Assembly (NCBI RefSeq): GCF_032594935.1
Contig: NZ_CP118734.1
Location: forward strand, 1,454,001-1,518,000
Source: Streptococcus sp. 29892
GTDB taxonomy: Bacteria > Bacillota > Bacilli > Lactobacillales > Streptococcaceae
Length of the DNA: 64,000 bases
Direction of reading: 5' to 3'
The notes beneath the pieces were generated by a model. That model worked only from the letters and a program-made list of their open reading frames with translations. It was not told the DNA's origin and ran no database searches. The first letter of the stretch is position 1; the number at the start of each line of letters is the position of its first letter. Shown piece after piece: positions 8,817 through 18,193 of the stretch. The position numbers were made by a program, and so were the translations under genes.

Positions 8817-10457
8817 TTAAGCCAATTTTAGTTTGCGACGGAGCAAGTCTGCCCGGCTGCCAATCAAACGATCCAGCTGTCGTGTCTTCAAGGTCAAAAT
8901 GACAAAAACGAATACGCCCACCCCTCCCGAAAGGAGCAAATGAACAAAGCTCGATAGATAACCAGTAGCTGGTAATAAGTGATTGAGAAGCAATTCATGT
9001 AACCAAACAATGCCACCCATAACCAAGGAAATCCAGCTGATTGTCACAATGTCTTTCACAATCAAACCTTCATCCACACCTAAGACAGCATCAATACGCT
9101 TATAGAATAAATAGAGCATGACGGTAAGACTGACCAGGGTTGAAAGGAAGGGGCCGTAAACTTGGAACATATAAATCATCGGCAACTGCAAGACCACTTT
9201 TATCAGCATCCCAATCGCAAAATAGATAACTGCTCGACGATTTTCAAAAATCGCTTGAATGACAACGCTGATAACAGAATATAGGCCAAGAGGTAAAATC
9301 ATGACCAGGTTCCAAATGAAGAGCTGAATTTCAATATCCTGCGATTGACCGTAGAAGACTGAGTAGAGTGGTCTAGCCAATAAGACCGTTCCAACAATGG
9401 CTGGAATGGTAAAAATAAAGAGTAACTGCAAGTTATCCGCCACCAAATTGGAAGCTGCCTTCAAATCTTTTTTTACAAACTTCTCAGTAATGAGTGGAAT
9501 AGCTACACTGCCCAGACTGATAGAAATCCCGATAATCATCATGGTAATCTTATTGGGATTGGCAGACATAAAGGAATAGAGTTCCAAGAGTTCCGAATTG
9601 GTCAGGCTGGTGATCTTTTCCATGACATTGATAAAGGTAACTTGGTCAATAAATTGCAGCAACTGGATGGTCAAACTCAAAATAATAATCGGAATAGCAT
9701 CCTTGACTGTTTCTTTGATGAGTTGACCTGTATTGACCGATATGTTCTGCTTCTTGGCATGGAGTAATTTTCCCAGATAGCCCTGTTTCCAGAGAGTATA
9801 AACCAGAATTCCTACACTTGCCAGCATACCTACAAAGGCAGCAAAGGTGGACTGTACTACTGCGTCTAGATAGTTCCCATTGCCCAGCTTCATGATAATA
9901 AAGGTAGCTGCTAAAATCCAAATAACACGAACCAACTGTTCCGCCAATTGACTGATCGCATAAGGCTTCATATCGTGCCGCCCCTGGAAAAAACCTCGTA
10001 AGATACTCATAGCTGGAAAGATGAATAAGGGAGGAACCAGACTATACATGACTGGAATGAGTTTTTCTTTGGAACCTGACGCTTCAGCTAGCCAAGGAGA
10101 ACTGATAAACATGGCTCCGGCAAAGACCGCACCAAAGACCAACATGAGCTTAAAGAATTCCCGAACCAGATAGAGTGACACCTCTTCTTTCCCTAATACA
10201 TTGTACTTGGCAACCTGTTTAGCAATGGCGGTCGGCAAACCAGCCGTAGAAATCAAGAGGAAGTTGGCATAAATTTGATAGCCCATACTAAATAAGGCAT
10301 TGGCCTCCGCCCGATGTTCTCCCAGCCAGATATACCAAGGTATCACATAGGCAACACCCAGCAAACGACTGAGAAAATTCCCAGCCGTTAGCCAGGCCAT
10401 GCCTCGCACCATGGTTTCTTGCTCACGGGATTGGCCCGTTTTTGTTTGTTCAGACAT
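8817..10457 (-). CDS. ytgP: MOP-superfamily lipid flippase (YtgP/MurJ/SpoVB type)
   Basis: This encodes a 546-residue polytopic membrane protein with about 14 hydrophobic segments. It matches the YtgP/SpoVB group of the MOP superfamily: GMAWLTAGNFLSRLLGVAYVIPW is the conserved first helix, and SILRGFFQGRHDMKPYAISQ is a characteristic block. YtgP-type proteins are lipid II flippases in Gram-positives. An in-frame start at 10547 lacks a ribosome binding site; the ATG at 10457 follows AGAAAGAAG. It is monocistronic, bounded by a terminator downstream and a hairpin repeat upstream. Confidence 0.88.
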   Translation of the reverse strand: MSEQTKTGQSREQETMVRGMAWLTAGNFLSRLLGVAYVIPWYIWLGEHRAEANALFSMGYQIYANFLLISTAGLPTAIAKQVAKYNVLGKEEVSLYLVREFFKLMLVFGAVFAGAMFISSPWLAEASGSKEKLIPVMYSLVPPLFIFPAMSILRGFFQGRHDMKPYAISQLAEQLVRVIWILAATFIIMKLGNGNYLDAVVQSTFAAFVGMLASVGILVYTLWKQGYLGKLLHAKKQNISVNTGQLIKETVKDAIPIIILSLTIQLLQFIDQVTFINVMEKITSLTNSELLELYSFMSANPNKITMMIIGISISLGSVAIPLITEKFVKKDLKAASNLVADNLQLLFIFTIPAIVGTVLLARPLYSVFYGQSQDIEIQLFIWNLVMILPLGLYSVISVVIQAIFENRRAVIYFAIGMLIKVVLQLPMIYMFQVYGPFLSTLVSLTVMLYLFYKRIDAVLGVDEGLIVKDIVTISWISLVMGGIVWLHELLLNHLLPATGYLSSFVHLLLSGGVGVFVFVILTLKTRQLDRLIGSRADLLRRKLKLA

Positions 10458-10566
10458 GATAAAACTTCTTTCTTTTAAGATAACTCCTCTATTATAAACT
10501 TTTATCAAACCATTGTAAAATATGAGCAAGCAAAAGACCCACCTCAAAAGATGGGCTGCTGCTTAG

Positions 10567-10706
10567 AACCTGTATTCACAAGTAAAGTCCTTTTAGATAA
10601 GAGCTCGTTTTTCACTAATCAATGCAGCTTTTTAGGGAATACTAACAAAGGCTGAATAAGTGAAAAACTAGCCTTAGATGGAAGTGCTGAACTGTGGATA
10701 CAGGTT
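10567..10706. repeat. MITE-like imperfect palindrome
   Basis: The 140-bp segment begins AACCTGTATTCACA and ends TGTGGATACAGGTT, an inverted pair with one mismatch. A second inner pair, AGCTCGTTTTTCACT and AGTGAAAAACTAGC, is collinear with it, so the whole segment can fold as one long hairpin. It has no coding frame. It lies between yghU (ending at 10708) and the flippase gene. It may be a degenerate non-autonomous transposable element or a terminator. Confidence 0.6.
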
Positions 10707-10707
10707 T

Positions 10708-11496
10708 TTAATCTTCTATAGAAGTATATGTTACTGCCAGGCCTCTCTGAACAGCTGGACGCTCTGCAATTTTTTCCACCCAGGCATTTAAATGGCTATA
10801 AGAGGCGACATCCAGAAATGCTGCCGAACCAGGATAGAGTTGACCTTGCGCCAACCGTCCATACCAGGACCAGATGGCTATATCTGCGATAGTGTAGTCA
10901 TTTCCAGCAATGTATTCCCTGGTCGCCAATAATTGATCCAACAAATCCAACTGCCGCTTGGTTTCCATGGCGTAGCGGTTAATAGGATATTCCTGCGCTG
11001 TCGGAGCGTAATGGAAGAAATGCCCAAAACCACCTCCAACAAAGGGAGCGGCGCCAGTTTGCCAGAAGAGCCAGTTAAGAACTTCTGTACGTTTCGACCA
11101 TTCTTTTGGCAAGAAGGCACTAAACTTTTCTGCTAAGTAAAATAAAATATTGGCGGATTCAAAAACACGAACTGGTTCTTTCTCAGAGTAGTCCACCATA
11201 GCTGGAATTTTTGAGTTTGGATTTATCCCAACAAAGTCAGATCCAAACTGGTCCCCTTGACCGATATTGATGAGAAAGAGGTCATAGCCAGCTTCTGAAA
11301 TCCCCAGTTCCCTCAGTTCTTCCAGCATAATGGCAACCTTAATGCCATTAGGTGTTCCCAAGGAATAAACTTGGAAAGGCTGATCTCCTTTTGGCAAAGC
11401 CTGTTCAAATCGACTACCTGCAGTCGGGCGGTTGCCTGAACGATTGTCATTCTCATCTTCCCACTTCCAAACCAGTGGTTTTGTGTATTCTGTCAT
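10708..11496 (-). CDS. yghU: Glutathione S-transferase family protein YghU
   Basis: This encodes a 262-residue nu-class GST-like protein closely resembling Escherichia coli YghU. The N-terminal thioredoxin-like domain has YSLGTPNGIKVAIMLEEL and NPNSKIPAMVD; the all-helical C-terminal domain has NWLFWQTGAAPFVGGGFGHF and YTIADIAIWSWYG. E. coli YghU has disulfide-bond reductase activity with glutathione. The start overlaps the stop of the upstream immunity-like gene by one base (TAATG), so it is the third gene of a small operon. Confidence 0.92.
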   Translation of the reverse strand: MTEYTKPLVWKWEDENDNRSGNRPTAGSRFEQALPKGDQPFQVYSLGTPNGIKVAIMLEELRELGISEAGYDLFLINIGQGDQFGSDFVGINPNSKIPAMVDYSEKEPVRVFESANILFYLAEKFSAFLPKEWSKRTEVLNWLFWQTGAAPFVGGGFGHFFHYAPTAQEYPINRYAMETKRQLDLLDQLLATREYIAGNDYTIADIAIWSWYGRLAQGQLYPGSAAFLDVASYSHLNAWVEKIAERPAVQRGLAVTYTSIED

Positions 11497-11792
11497 TATT
11501 TTTCCTCCAAATCATCTATTCCTAGTACATAACGCCTATAGGTCACTTGTAAGTCTTGGATATAACGTCCCAATTCTACCAATTCCTTCGGTGCTCTCCA
11601 GGTCAAGCCCGTCAATTCAGCATTGACAAATACCGATAACTGATCCGCCAACAAGTAGAGATTGTCTGACTGGTCAAGTTTCTGGGCAAATTCAACAATT
11701 TTCTCACGCAAAACAGGTGAAATAGCTTCTGGCGCCAACTGATAAAGGGCTGATAAATGGTAGTAAAATTCTTCACGATTGGCTTTTTTCAT
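11496..11792 (-). CDS. Small helical protein, possible bacteriocin immunity protein (copy 1)
   Basis: This 98-residue protein is predicted to be mostly helical and starts MKKANREEFYYHLSALYQL. Its size and pattern suit the enterocin-A-type immunity family found in streptococci, but I assign this only tentatively. It is a tandem paralogue of the next gene upstream. The first ~60 residues are nearly identical, including DNA, while the C-terminal third has diverged. In immunity proteins the C-terminal part sets specificity, which would fit. No bacteriocin structural gene is visible nearby. Confidence 0.5.
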   Translation of the reverse strand: MKKANREEFYYHLSALYQLAPEAISPVLREKIVEFAQKLDQSDNLYLLADQLSVFVNAELTGLTWRAPKELVELGRYIQDLQVTYRRYVLGIDDLEEK

Positions 11793-11801
11793 AAGTTCCT
11801 C

Positions 11802-12089
11802 CTACAAGCTATCCAAACGGGCCATATACAAACTATGGCTGATCTGCAATTCCTGGATATAAGTAGCTAAATCAAGCAGCTCTTTTGGTGCTTTTCCAGC
11901 CTGCTCAAGCAATTCCCTATTCACATACACGGAAAGCTGATCCGCCAACAAGTAGAGATTGTCTGACTGGTCAAGTTTCTGAGCAAATTCAACAATTTTC
12001 TCACGCAAAACAGGGGAAATAGTTTCTGGTGACAACTGATAAAGGGCTGATAAATGGGAGTAAAATTCTTCACGATTGGCTTTTTTCAT
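11802..12089 (-). CDS. Small helical protein, possible bacteriocin immunity protein (copy 2)
   Basis: This 95-residue paralogue of the gene nine bases downstream shares the block from MKKANREEF through SDNLYLLADQLSV. The C-terminal part (NRELLEQAGKAPKELLDLATYIQELQ) differs. It appears to be the first gene of a three-gene operon with its duplicate and yghU. On the minus strand a TATACT box near 12122 lies upstream. Enterocin-A-like immunity is the best guess for function; there is no catalytic motif. Confidence 0.5.
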   Translation of the reverse strand: MKKANREEFYSHLSALYQLSPETISPVLREKIVEFAQKLDQSDNLYLLADQLSVYVNRELLEQAGKAPKELLDLATYIQELQISHSLYMARLDSL

Positions 12090-12156
12090 AAGAAACTCCT
12101 ATATCCTTGTTTTCTGATATCAGTATAAGGTATTTTCATAAGTATGTCAAGATAGC

Positions 12157-12185
12157 CAAAAAAAGATTGCCCGAAGACAATCTTT
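12157..12185 (-). terminator. Intrinsic terminator of rplK-rplA
   Basis: AAAGATTG at 12162-12169 pairs with CAATCTTT at 12178-12185. On the minus strand the stem is followed by TTTTTTTGG. It lies just after the rplA stop. Confidence 0.9.
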
Positions 12186-12192
12186 CTATTGA

Positions 12193-12882
12193 TTAAAGTG
12201 AGTTTGGATCTACTTTAATACCAACACCTTGTGTTGTTGTGATTGAAACTGAAGTCATGTAAGTACCTTTAGCTGTAGCTGGTTTTGCTTTAACCATTAC
12301 TTCGTTGAAAGCTTTGAAGTTTTCAACAAGTTTGTCAGCGTCAAATGATACTTTACCGATAAGAGCTTGTACGATACCTGCTTTGTCTGCACGGTAAGTG
12401 ATTTTACCACCTTTAGACTCTTCAACTGCTTTAGCAACATCCATTGTTACTGTACCAGTTTTAGGGTTTGGCATCAAGTTACGTGGACCAAGTACACGAC
12501 CAAGACGTCCAACAACTGCCATCATATCTGGAGTTGCGATAACAACGTCGAAGTCCAACCAACCACCGTTGATTTTAGCAACCAAATCATCTTCACCAAC
12601 AAAGTCTGCACCAGCAGCTTTTGCTTCTTCTGCTTTCGCACCACGCGCGAAAACAAGAACGCGAGCAGTTTTACCAGTACCGTTTGGCAATACCATTGCA
12701 CCACGGATTTGTTGGTCTGCTTTACGAACGTCGATGTTCAAGTTGTAAGCAACTTCAACTGACGCATCAAATTTAGCGAAGTTAGTTTCTTTTGCAAGTG
12801 CAACAGCTTCTTCTACGCTGTAAAGTTTTGTGCTGTCGATTTTCTCAAGAGCAGCACGTAAGTTTTTGCTTTTTTTAGCCAT
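12193..12882 (-). CDS. rplA: 50S ribosomal protein L1
   Basis: This encodes a 229-residue L1, the normal length. The L1 signature around [27 protein letters not shown] is intact. L1 binds 23S rRNA at the mobile stalk and represses translation of its own operon. The frame is open up to 12927, but [12 protein letters not shown] after AAGGAG is the standard start. A sequence resembling the L1 target lies in the 94-bp gap upstream of the gene. Confidence 0.97.
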   Translation of the reverse strand: MAKKSKNLRAALEKIDSTKLYSVEEAVALAKETNFAKFDASVEVAYNLNIDVRKADQQIRGAMVLPNGTGKTARVLVFARGAKAEEAKAAGADFVGEDDLVAKINGGWLDFDVVIATPDMMAVVGRLGRVLGPRNLMPNPKTGTVTMDVAKAVEESKGGKITYRADKAGIVQALIGKVSFDADKLVENFKAFNEVMVKAKPATAKGTYMTSVSITTTQGVGIKVDPNSL

Positions 12883-12898
12883 TTTTATTCTCCTTGTA

Positions 12899-12929
12899 AT
12901 GTGGTCATATCGATTTTCATCTCCCACGT
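12899..12929 (-). promoter_or_regulatory. Candidate L1-binding site before rplA
   Basis: On the minus strand GTGGGAGATGAAAATC is followed by ACCACA just before the ribosome binding site of rplA. The GTGG/CCAC pair can close a stem with an internal loop like the L1 site of 23S rRNA. Nearly the same sequence occurs in the rplK leader. Confidence 0.5.
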
Positions 12930-12976
12930 CACCTATCGAAGCGATGAGGATATGCGGGTCTTGGGTTTGCTACTGA

Positions 12977-13402
12977 TTAGTCAGTAACAGTGAAGCCCAT
13001 AGAACGAGCAGTACCTTCGATCATACGCATTGCAGCTTCCAAGCTAGCAGCGTTCAAATCTGGCATTTTTGTTTCAGCAATTTCTTGTACTTGTGCACGA
13101 GTTACTGAAGCAACTTTCGTTTTGTTAGGTGTACCTGAACCTTTTTCAACACCTGCAGCTTTTTTCAAAAGAACAGCAGCTGGTGGTGTCTTACAGATGA
13201 AATCAAATGATTTATCTTCATATACAGAGATTACAACTGGAATGATCATACCAGCTTGGTCAGCTGTACGAGCGTTAAATTCCTTAGTGAATCCCATGAT
13301 GTTGATACCTGCTTGACCAAGTGCTGGTCCGACTGGTGGAGCTGGAGTAGCTTTACCAGCAGGGATCTGAAGTTTTACAAGTTTTTCGACTTTCTTAGCC
13401 AT
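12977..13402 (-). CDS. rplK: 50S ribosomal protein L11
   Basis: This encodes a 141-residue L11, the normal length. The N-terminal [26 protein letters not shown] and the C-terminal [17 protein letters not shown] signature are intact. L11 forms the GTPase-associated centre with L10 and 23S rRNA. An in-frame start 57 bases upstream is rejected because TAGGAGGA lies just before the ATG at 13402. It heads the rplK-rplA operon, with a consensus promoter about 90 bases upstream. Confidence 0.97.
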   Translation of the reverse strand: MAKKVEKLVKLQIPAGKATPAPPVGPALGQAGINIMGFTKEFNARTADQAGMIIPVVISVYEDKSFDFICKTPPAAVLLKKAAGVEKGSGTPNKTKVASVTRAQVQEIAETKMPDLNAASLEAAMRMIEGTARSMGFTVTD

Positions 13403-13419
13403 CTTAAAAATCCTCCTAT

Positions 13420-13458
13420 TGTGGTTTTGGCGGTAATTACAGATTTTTACCTCCCACA
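13420..13458 (-). promoter_or_regulatory. Candidate L1-binding site in the rplK leader
   Basis: On the minus strand TGTGGGAGGTAAAAATC is followed 16 bases later by ACCACA and then the rplK ribosome binding site. It matches the site before rplA at 14 of 16 core bases. This suggests L1 can shut off both genes separately. Confidence 0.5.
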
Positions 13459-13484
13459 AATATGTGTTTTACACATACCTTTTC

Positions 13485-13512
13485 ATTATACATGATTTTA
13501 AAAGAAATGCAA
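13485..13512 (-). promoter_or_regulatory. Promoter of rplK-rplA
   Basis: On the minus strand a TTGCAT -35 box at 13507-13512 is followed by a 16-base spacer and a perfect TATAAT at 13485-13490. A short perfect hairpin (TATGTGT/ACACATA) lies at 13461-13477 in the leader. Confidence 0.75.
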
Positions 13513-13555
13513 GCTTTATGTTTACTTTTCTTCACATTTTTTATAGAATGAAAGT

Positions 13556-13924
13556 ATGTTTGAATCAATCCTCTTTATAAAAATCATTGCAGTTCTTTTC
13601 ATCTTTCTGACCTTGGCAATTTCCATTATTGCCGTCAAGTTTTTTAAGCTGCACAAATACGGGCGAAACTTTGCTGATATTGCCTTTCCACTTTATGGCC
13701 TGGAGTTTTATCTTATCTCGGACAGGATTTACTATAGCAGTCTACTCCCACACCTGCTCCTAGCCCTTTCCCTGCTATCCATGGGATTGTGCGCCTTCTT
13801 CCTCTTCAAGAAAAAAGAGTTCTCCTATAAACGCTTTTTCAAAGTATTTTGGAGAGCTAGCTTTATCCTGACCTTCTTTATGTATTTAGCTCTAGTCATT
13901 GCTGTATTGACACTCAAATCCTAG
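13556..13924 (+). CDS. DUF3397 family membrane protein
   Basis: This encodes a 122-residue integral membrane protein with four hydrophobic segments, at about residues 5-27, 40-58, 62-82 and 97-118. The family DUF3397 occurs in streptococci and bacilli and has no known function. The gene reads on the plus strand, opposite to its neighbours, and is closed by a good terminator. No clear ribosome binding site is visible beyond a GAAAG before the ATG. Confidence 0.75.
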   Translation: MFESILFIKIIAVLFIFLTLAISIIAVKFFKLHKYGRNFADIAFPLYGLEFYLISDRIYYSSLLPHLLLALSLLSMGLCAFFLFKKKEFSYKRFFKVFWRASFILTFFMYLALVIAVLTLKS

Positions 13925-13929
13925 AACAA

Positions 13930-13966
13930 AGCCCCCTGTAACTCACTGTTACAAGGGGCTCTTTTT
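13930..13966. terminator. Intrinsic terminator between convergent genes
   Basis: AGCCCCCTGTAAC at 13930-13942 pairs with GTTACAAGGGGCT at 13948-13960 with one mismatch. It is followed by CTTTTT on the plus strand. It separates the DUF3397 gene from the convergent VOC gene. Confidence 0.9.
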
Positions 13967-14351
13967 ATTCATGAATTTCTAATGGTAGGCCATCTGGATC
14001 AAAGAAGAAGGCCATCTTCTTCCCATCGAAATCATCTGTGCGAAGGGCTTCGTGTCGAATGCCCAAACGGTCAAATTCTTCCAGACAAGCCTCCACATCT
14101 GCCACTTTAAATGCTAGATGGCGAAGCCCAGTGTGTTCTGGATTGGGCATGGCTGGACGAATAGGTGCATCCGGCTTGATAAAAATTTCCAAGACCATAT
14201 TTCCTTTTTTGACATTGAAGAGAATGTCATTTTTTTCTGGACGGATGTGTTCATCCAACTGCTCAAAGCCTAATTTTTCAACATAGAACTCTCGTGTTCG
14301 TTCATAATGGCTGCCGATGATGGCAATATGGTGGACTGCATCAAACTTCAT
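13965..14351 (-). CDS. VOC/glyoxalase-fold protein (YaeR-like)
   Basis: This encodes a 128-residue single vicinal-oxygen-chelate domain protein. VHHIAIIGSHYERTREFYVEKLGF gives the first metal histidine, GLRHLAFKV the second histidine, and DPDGLPLEIHE the terminal metal-binding glutamate. It resembles the YaeR/GloA2 group, whose substrate is not firmly known. The ATG overlaps the ftsK stop by one base (TAATG), so translation is probably coupled to ftsK. Confidence 0.88.
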   Translation of the reverse strand: MKFDAVHHIAIIGSHYERTREFYVEKLGFEQLDEHIRPEKNDILFNVKKGNMVLEIFIKPDAPIRPAMPNPEHTGLRHLAFKVADVEACLEEFDRLGIRHEALRTDDFDGKKMAFFFDPDGLPLEIHE

Positions 14352-16696
14352 TACTGTGTTTCCAATACCTTTCTGGGTTTGGTGCCTTCTGCTGGACCAA
14401 TAACTCCTGCGGCTTCCAATTCTTCCATCAATCTGGTTGCTCGGTTAAAGCCGACAGACAAGCGTCGTTGGATCATAGAGGCACTAGCTTTCTGTGTTTC
14501 CACTACCAAGGCCCTCGCTTCATTGAAGAGTGGATCCCCACCCTCATCACCAAAACCAGATTCTCCGTCACCGTCTGCAACTTCTCCAGGGTCAAAGGTT
14601 TCATCATATTCAGCCTCTGCTTGTTCCTTGACAAAGTTAACAATTCGCTCAACATCGTCGTCGGAAATAAAGGAACCTTGTAATCGAACGGGTGCTGACT
14701 CCCCAATTGGATGAAAGAGCATGTCTCCACGACCCAAGAGTTTCTCCGCTCCATTTTCTCCTAAAATGGTCCGCGAATCCGTTCCAGAAGCGACCGCAAA
14801 GGCAACTCGAGATGGAACATTAGCCTTAATCAAACCAGAGATAACATCTACCGACGGACGCTGGGTGGCCAGAATCATGTGAATACCTGCTGCACGCGCC
14901 TTTTGCCCCAAACGAATAATGGCATCTTCCACTTCCTTGCTGGCCACCATCATCAAGTCTGCCAACTCATCGACAATGACGACAATGAGGGGAAGTGGGA
15001 TATGTTTTTCTTCTGAACGACTATTAAACTCTTCTACCTTGGTATTGTAGCCTTCCAAATTGCGCACACCGATATGACTAAAGAGCTCGTAGCGTTTTTC
15101 CATTTCGTCCACGACTTTTTGCAGGGCCCGAGCTGCCTTGCGCGGATTGGTCACTACTGGAATAAGCAAATGGGGAATATCGTTATAGACGGACAATTCA
15201 ACCATCTTGGGATCAATCATCATAAATTTGACCTGGTCTGGTCCTGCCTTCATCAAAATAGAAGAGATGATACCGTTAACTGCAACGGATTTCCCTGAAC
15301 CAGTTGAACCAGCGACCAAGAGATGGGGCATTTTGGTCAAATCAAAAGAACGGACCGAGCCATTGACTGCCTTACCCAGTGGAATTTCTAAGAGCTTACT
15401 AGCATCCGTCTTGGATTGTTCCCAAAGTTCTCGGAAAGGAACCATGGCCACTTCTGAGTTTGGCACTTCAATACCGACCAAGGATTTACCAGGAATAGGT
15501 GCTTCAATCCGGACATCCTTAGCAGCCAATGCCAAGGCTAAGTCATCAGCCAGATTGGAAATCCGATTGACCCGCACACCTACAGCCGGTTTTAGCTCAT
15601 ACCGTGTCACAGATGGACCGATCTCCGCACGCTCAACCACTACCTTTATACCAAAGCTGGCAAAAGTGTCTTCTAAAACCTTAATATTTTGCCGGACAAT
15701 CTTTTTCTCATTTCCTTGTCCTTTGGACTTGACAGGTGCAAATAGGTCAATGGACGGCAGTTTGTAAACCAAATTCTTCTTGGGTTTGAAATCAATCTGA
15801 ATATCTTGACCATCATCTTCAGCAATAGGCTGGCTCTGAGGGGAAATTTCTTCCTCATCCTCCACCAGCATAACCGGAAATTCATCTTCTACCTGATGGT
15901 CATAGCCAGAGATAATAGGAACTTGGAAAGTTTGTTCTTCCAGGATTTCACCAGTTTCCAAGTCAATCCGTCTATCATCTAACTCAATGGTCTGAGTATT
16001 TTCCGTTTCCTCTAACTGAAGTCGCTCTTCCTCAAGGCGAGCCAATTCTAGCTGACGTTTTTCTTCTCGTTCAACCCGCTTGACCTCACGAAGCTCTGCC
16101 CGTTTTGCCTGACCCTCAGCCAACTTATCCTTAGCCAGTGATAAGCCATCCGCCACATCATAGACAGACCATGGACCTAACTTAAAAATCCCAAAGGCCA
16201 AGAACAAGAAACCGATGAAGAAGGCACCAGCATTGGCAAAGAGGACGGACACCGGCCAATAAAAGATACTGCCCAGCAAGCCACCTCCAACAAAGTTGGT
16301 CACCTGAAACTTAGATAAATCGCTCAAGATAAGTTTGAAGGTCTGGTTGAATAGGTCTCTTCCTTGATATCCCAAATCCAAATATGCCTGAAATTCGATT
16401 AGAAGTCCGATAAGAAGAAAACAAAATCCCGATACAGTCCCTTTGCGACTGCGAATACGTGCCGGCGCAAAGAGGAAAATAAGGGCACCTACCAAGACTA
16501 GGTAGGTCACACTTCCAAACAGTAAGCGCAGTAAATTATAACTCGTTACCCCAAATGCTCCCAAGCGAATAGCAGCGAAGAGGGCAACTAGAATACCTGC
16601 CACTCGTATTGTGACATTTTTGACCTTATCTTGCTGGGCCTGTTCTGCCTTGGTCGGCCTACGGGTCGCCTTTCCTTTTTTACTTGTTTTTGCCAT
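14351..16696 (-). CDS. ftsK: DNA translocase FtsK/SpoIIIE
   Basis: This encodes a 781-residue septal DNA pump. Four to five membrane segments lie in residues 28-175. A charged linker follows, then the alpha/beta motor with Walker A GSTGSGKS near residues 463-470 and [18 protein letters not shown]. The C-terminal winged-helix gamma domain ([23 protein letters not shown]) reads KOPS-type orientation sequences. It clears DNA from the division septum and activates XerCD/XerS. The length is normal for streptococci. Confidence 0.95.
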   Translation of the reverse strand: MAKTSKKGKATRRPTKAEQAQQDKVKNVTIRVAGILVALFAAIRLGAFGVTSYNLLRLLFGSVTYLVLVGALIFLFAPARIRSRKGTVSGFCFLLIGLLIEFQAYLDLGYQGRDLFNQTFKLILSDLSKFQVTNFVGGGLLGSIFYWPVSVLFANAGAFFIGFLFLAFGIFKLGPWSVYDVADGLSLAKDKLAEGQAKRAELREVKRVEREEKRQLELARLEEERLQLEETENTQTIELDDRRIDLETGEILEEQTFQVPIISGYDHQVEDEFPVMLVEDEEEISPQSQPIAEDDGQDIQIDFKPKKNLVYKLPSIDLFAPVKSKGQGNEKKIVRQNIKVLEDTFASFGIKVVVERAEIGPSVTRYELKPAVGVRVNRISNLADDLALALAAKDVRIEAPIPGKSLVGIEVPNSEVAMVPFRELWEQSKTDASKLLEIPLGKAVNGSVRSFDLTKMPHLLVAGSTGSGKSVAVNGIISSILMKAGPDQVKFMMIDPKMVELSVYNDIPHLLIPVVTNPRKAARALQKVVDEMEKRYELFSHIGVRNLEGYNTKVEEFNSRSEEKHIPLPLIVVIVDELADLMMVASKEVEDAIIRLGQKARAAGIHMILATQRPSVDVISGLIKANVPSRVAFAVASGTDSRTILGENGAEKLLGRGDMLFHPIGESAPVRLQGSFISDDDVERIVNFVKEQAEAEYDETFDPGEVADGDGESGFGDEGGDPLFNEARALVVETQKASASMIQRRLSVGFNRATRLMEELEAAGVIGPAEGTKPRKVLETQ

Positions 16697-16756
16697 AAAA
16701 TCCTCAACTTTCTCAATCTCTTTATTTTATCATAATTGAGAATATTTTTCATATCA

Positions 16757-16782
16757 GAAAAAGCCCTGCATTCACAGGACTT
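16757..16782 (-). terminator. Intrinsic terminator after the GH32 gene
   Basis: AAGCCCTG at 16761-16768 pairs with CAGGACTT at 16775-16782. On the minus strand it is followed by TTTCTG. It would end the residual sus operon. Confidence 0.75.
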
Positions 16783-16816
16783 CTCTTGGAGTAAAAAATA
16801 ATTTAGGGAGCAAATA

Positions 16817-18181
16817 TTATAAAGTGTTCAGACATGTCTGCCCTTCAACATAGAAGGTCGAGGTCAAGCTTTCTTGACCATCGTTGACAAGGATTTCCAC
16901 ACAGTTGCTGTCAACCAAGACCAGTAGGTCTGTCGCTTGGACAGTAACTGCTCGGCGAACCGTTGGCCACTCTTCTTCACCAGCTTGCTGGATTTTGAGG
17001 TGGCTACGGTCAATGTAGACTTCTTGGCTTTCCTTATCGTAACCAAATTGCAGGTAATCTTGGTCGCTTCCAAGTTTTACTTCCAAACTATCTTCCAGTT
17101 TAAGAGAGAGCTTGCTTGGACCTTGGATACTTTGTCCAATTTCAATATCCTTGAAGACTTCCAAGACACTTGTTGGCAGAACTTGGTACAATCCGTTTTC
17201 AGTTTTCTTGAGAATGCGTGGAAGGGTCATCTGACCGTACCACTTATGGTCTAGGTCATTGGTCACCAACTTGCGACCCCAGGTGTGCATCCAGGCTACC
17301 ATGATCCGTTCGCCTTCTGGACCTTCAGTCGTTTGAGCTGCATAGAAATCATGACCGTGGTCAATTTCCTTAAAGGAATCTGCCACAAAGACTTTCTTAT
17401 CCCAGTCCACATGACCTGTCACAAAGATATTGGAGTTGAGATTGACAAAATCATTTCCGTCTTTTTGGTAACGCATGGGAGAGATAATCAGATACTCTTG
17501 ACCGTCCACTTCAAAGTAGTCAGGACATTCCCAGACAAAGCCTTGGTTGGCCTCACCTTTCAAGAAGATAGACTCAAATGTCCAATCCGTCAGGTTGGGA
17601 GAGCTGAGTAAGACGATACAGCCGACATTGTCCTTGTGCTTGGTTGCGACAACAGAGTAGTAGTGACCATCTTTCTCAAAAATCTTCGGATCGCGGAAGT
17701 CATTGGCAATGACTTCTTCTGGCAGTCCTTCTGCTGTTGCGACTGGATTCTGCTCGATTTTTTCAAAGTGAATACCGTCAGTCGAGAAGGCCATGTTCTG
17801 AACTTGACTAACTGTCCCGTCTTCATTGTTGATATGACCGGTATACATGAGCCAGAGAACATCATCTTTGACAATGGCAGAGCCCGAGAAACAGCCATCT
17901 TTATCGTAAGCTTTATCAGGAGCTAGGGCAACTGGAAGCTGTTCCCAGTTGACCAAGTCCTTACTTTTTGCATGACCCCAGTGCATCGGTCCCCAAACAC
18001 TCTCGTAAGGGTTGAATTGGTAGAACAAATGGTATTCTCCACGGAAGTAGATAAATCCATTGGGGTCGTTTATCCAGCCTGTTTCTGGTGTTAAATGGGC
18101 TTGCGGTTTGAAAATCGGATTGACCTTTCCTTTTTCTGTCTGAATAATTTGATTGGCTTTATCAACTGTTTTCACAGGCAA
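16817..18181 (-). CDS. susH: GH32 sucrose/fructan hydrolase (SusH-like)
   Basis: This encodes a 454-residue glycoside hydrolase family 32 enzyme. The nucleophile motif WINDPNG is at residues 36-42, the transition-state motif appears as FRDPKIF, and the acid/base motif as WECPDYF; all three are intact. There is no signal peptide, so it should act on sucrose or fructo-oligosaccharides, or their phosphates, inside the cell. It lies 12 bases downstream of a truncated binding-protein gene. The layout matches pneumococcal susH of the sus transporter locus, but the permeases are missing here. Confidence 0.88.
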   Translation of the reverse strand: MPVKTVDKANQIIQTEKGKVNPIFKPQAHLTPETGWINDPNGFIYFRGEYHLFYQFNPYESVWGPMHWGHAKSKDLVNWEQLPVALAPDKAYDKDGCFSGSAIVKDDVLWLMYTGHINNEDGTVSQVQNMAFSTDGIHFEKIEQNPVATAEGLPEEVIANDFRDPKIFEKDGHYYSVVATKHKDNVGCIVLLSSPNLTDWTFESIFLKGEANQGFVWECPDYFEVDGQEYLIISPMRYQKDGNDFVNLNSNIFVTGHVDWDKKVFVADSFKEIDHGHDFYAAQTTEGPEGERIMVAWMHTWGRKLVTNDLDHKWYGQMTLPRILKKTENGLYQVLPTSVLEVFKDIEIGQSIQGPSKLSLKLEDSLEVKLGSDQDYLQFGYDKESQEVYIDRSHLKIQQAGEEEWPTVRRAVTVQATDLLVLVDSNCVEILVNDGQESLTSTFYVEGQTCLNTL

Positions 18182-18193
18182 CCTCCTTTTAAA

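Noticed and set aside
12367..12762. 131-codon plus-strand frame opposite rplA
   Set aside because: The composition (many Cys, Thr, Phe) is that of a reversed ribosomal-protein gene.
15207..15767. 186-codon plus-strand frame
   Set aside because: It lies wholly inside ftsK on the other strand and has no family features.
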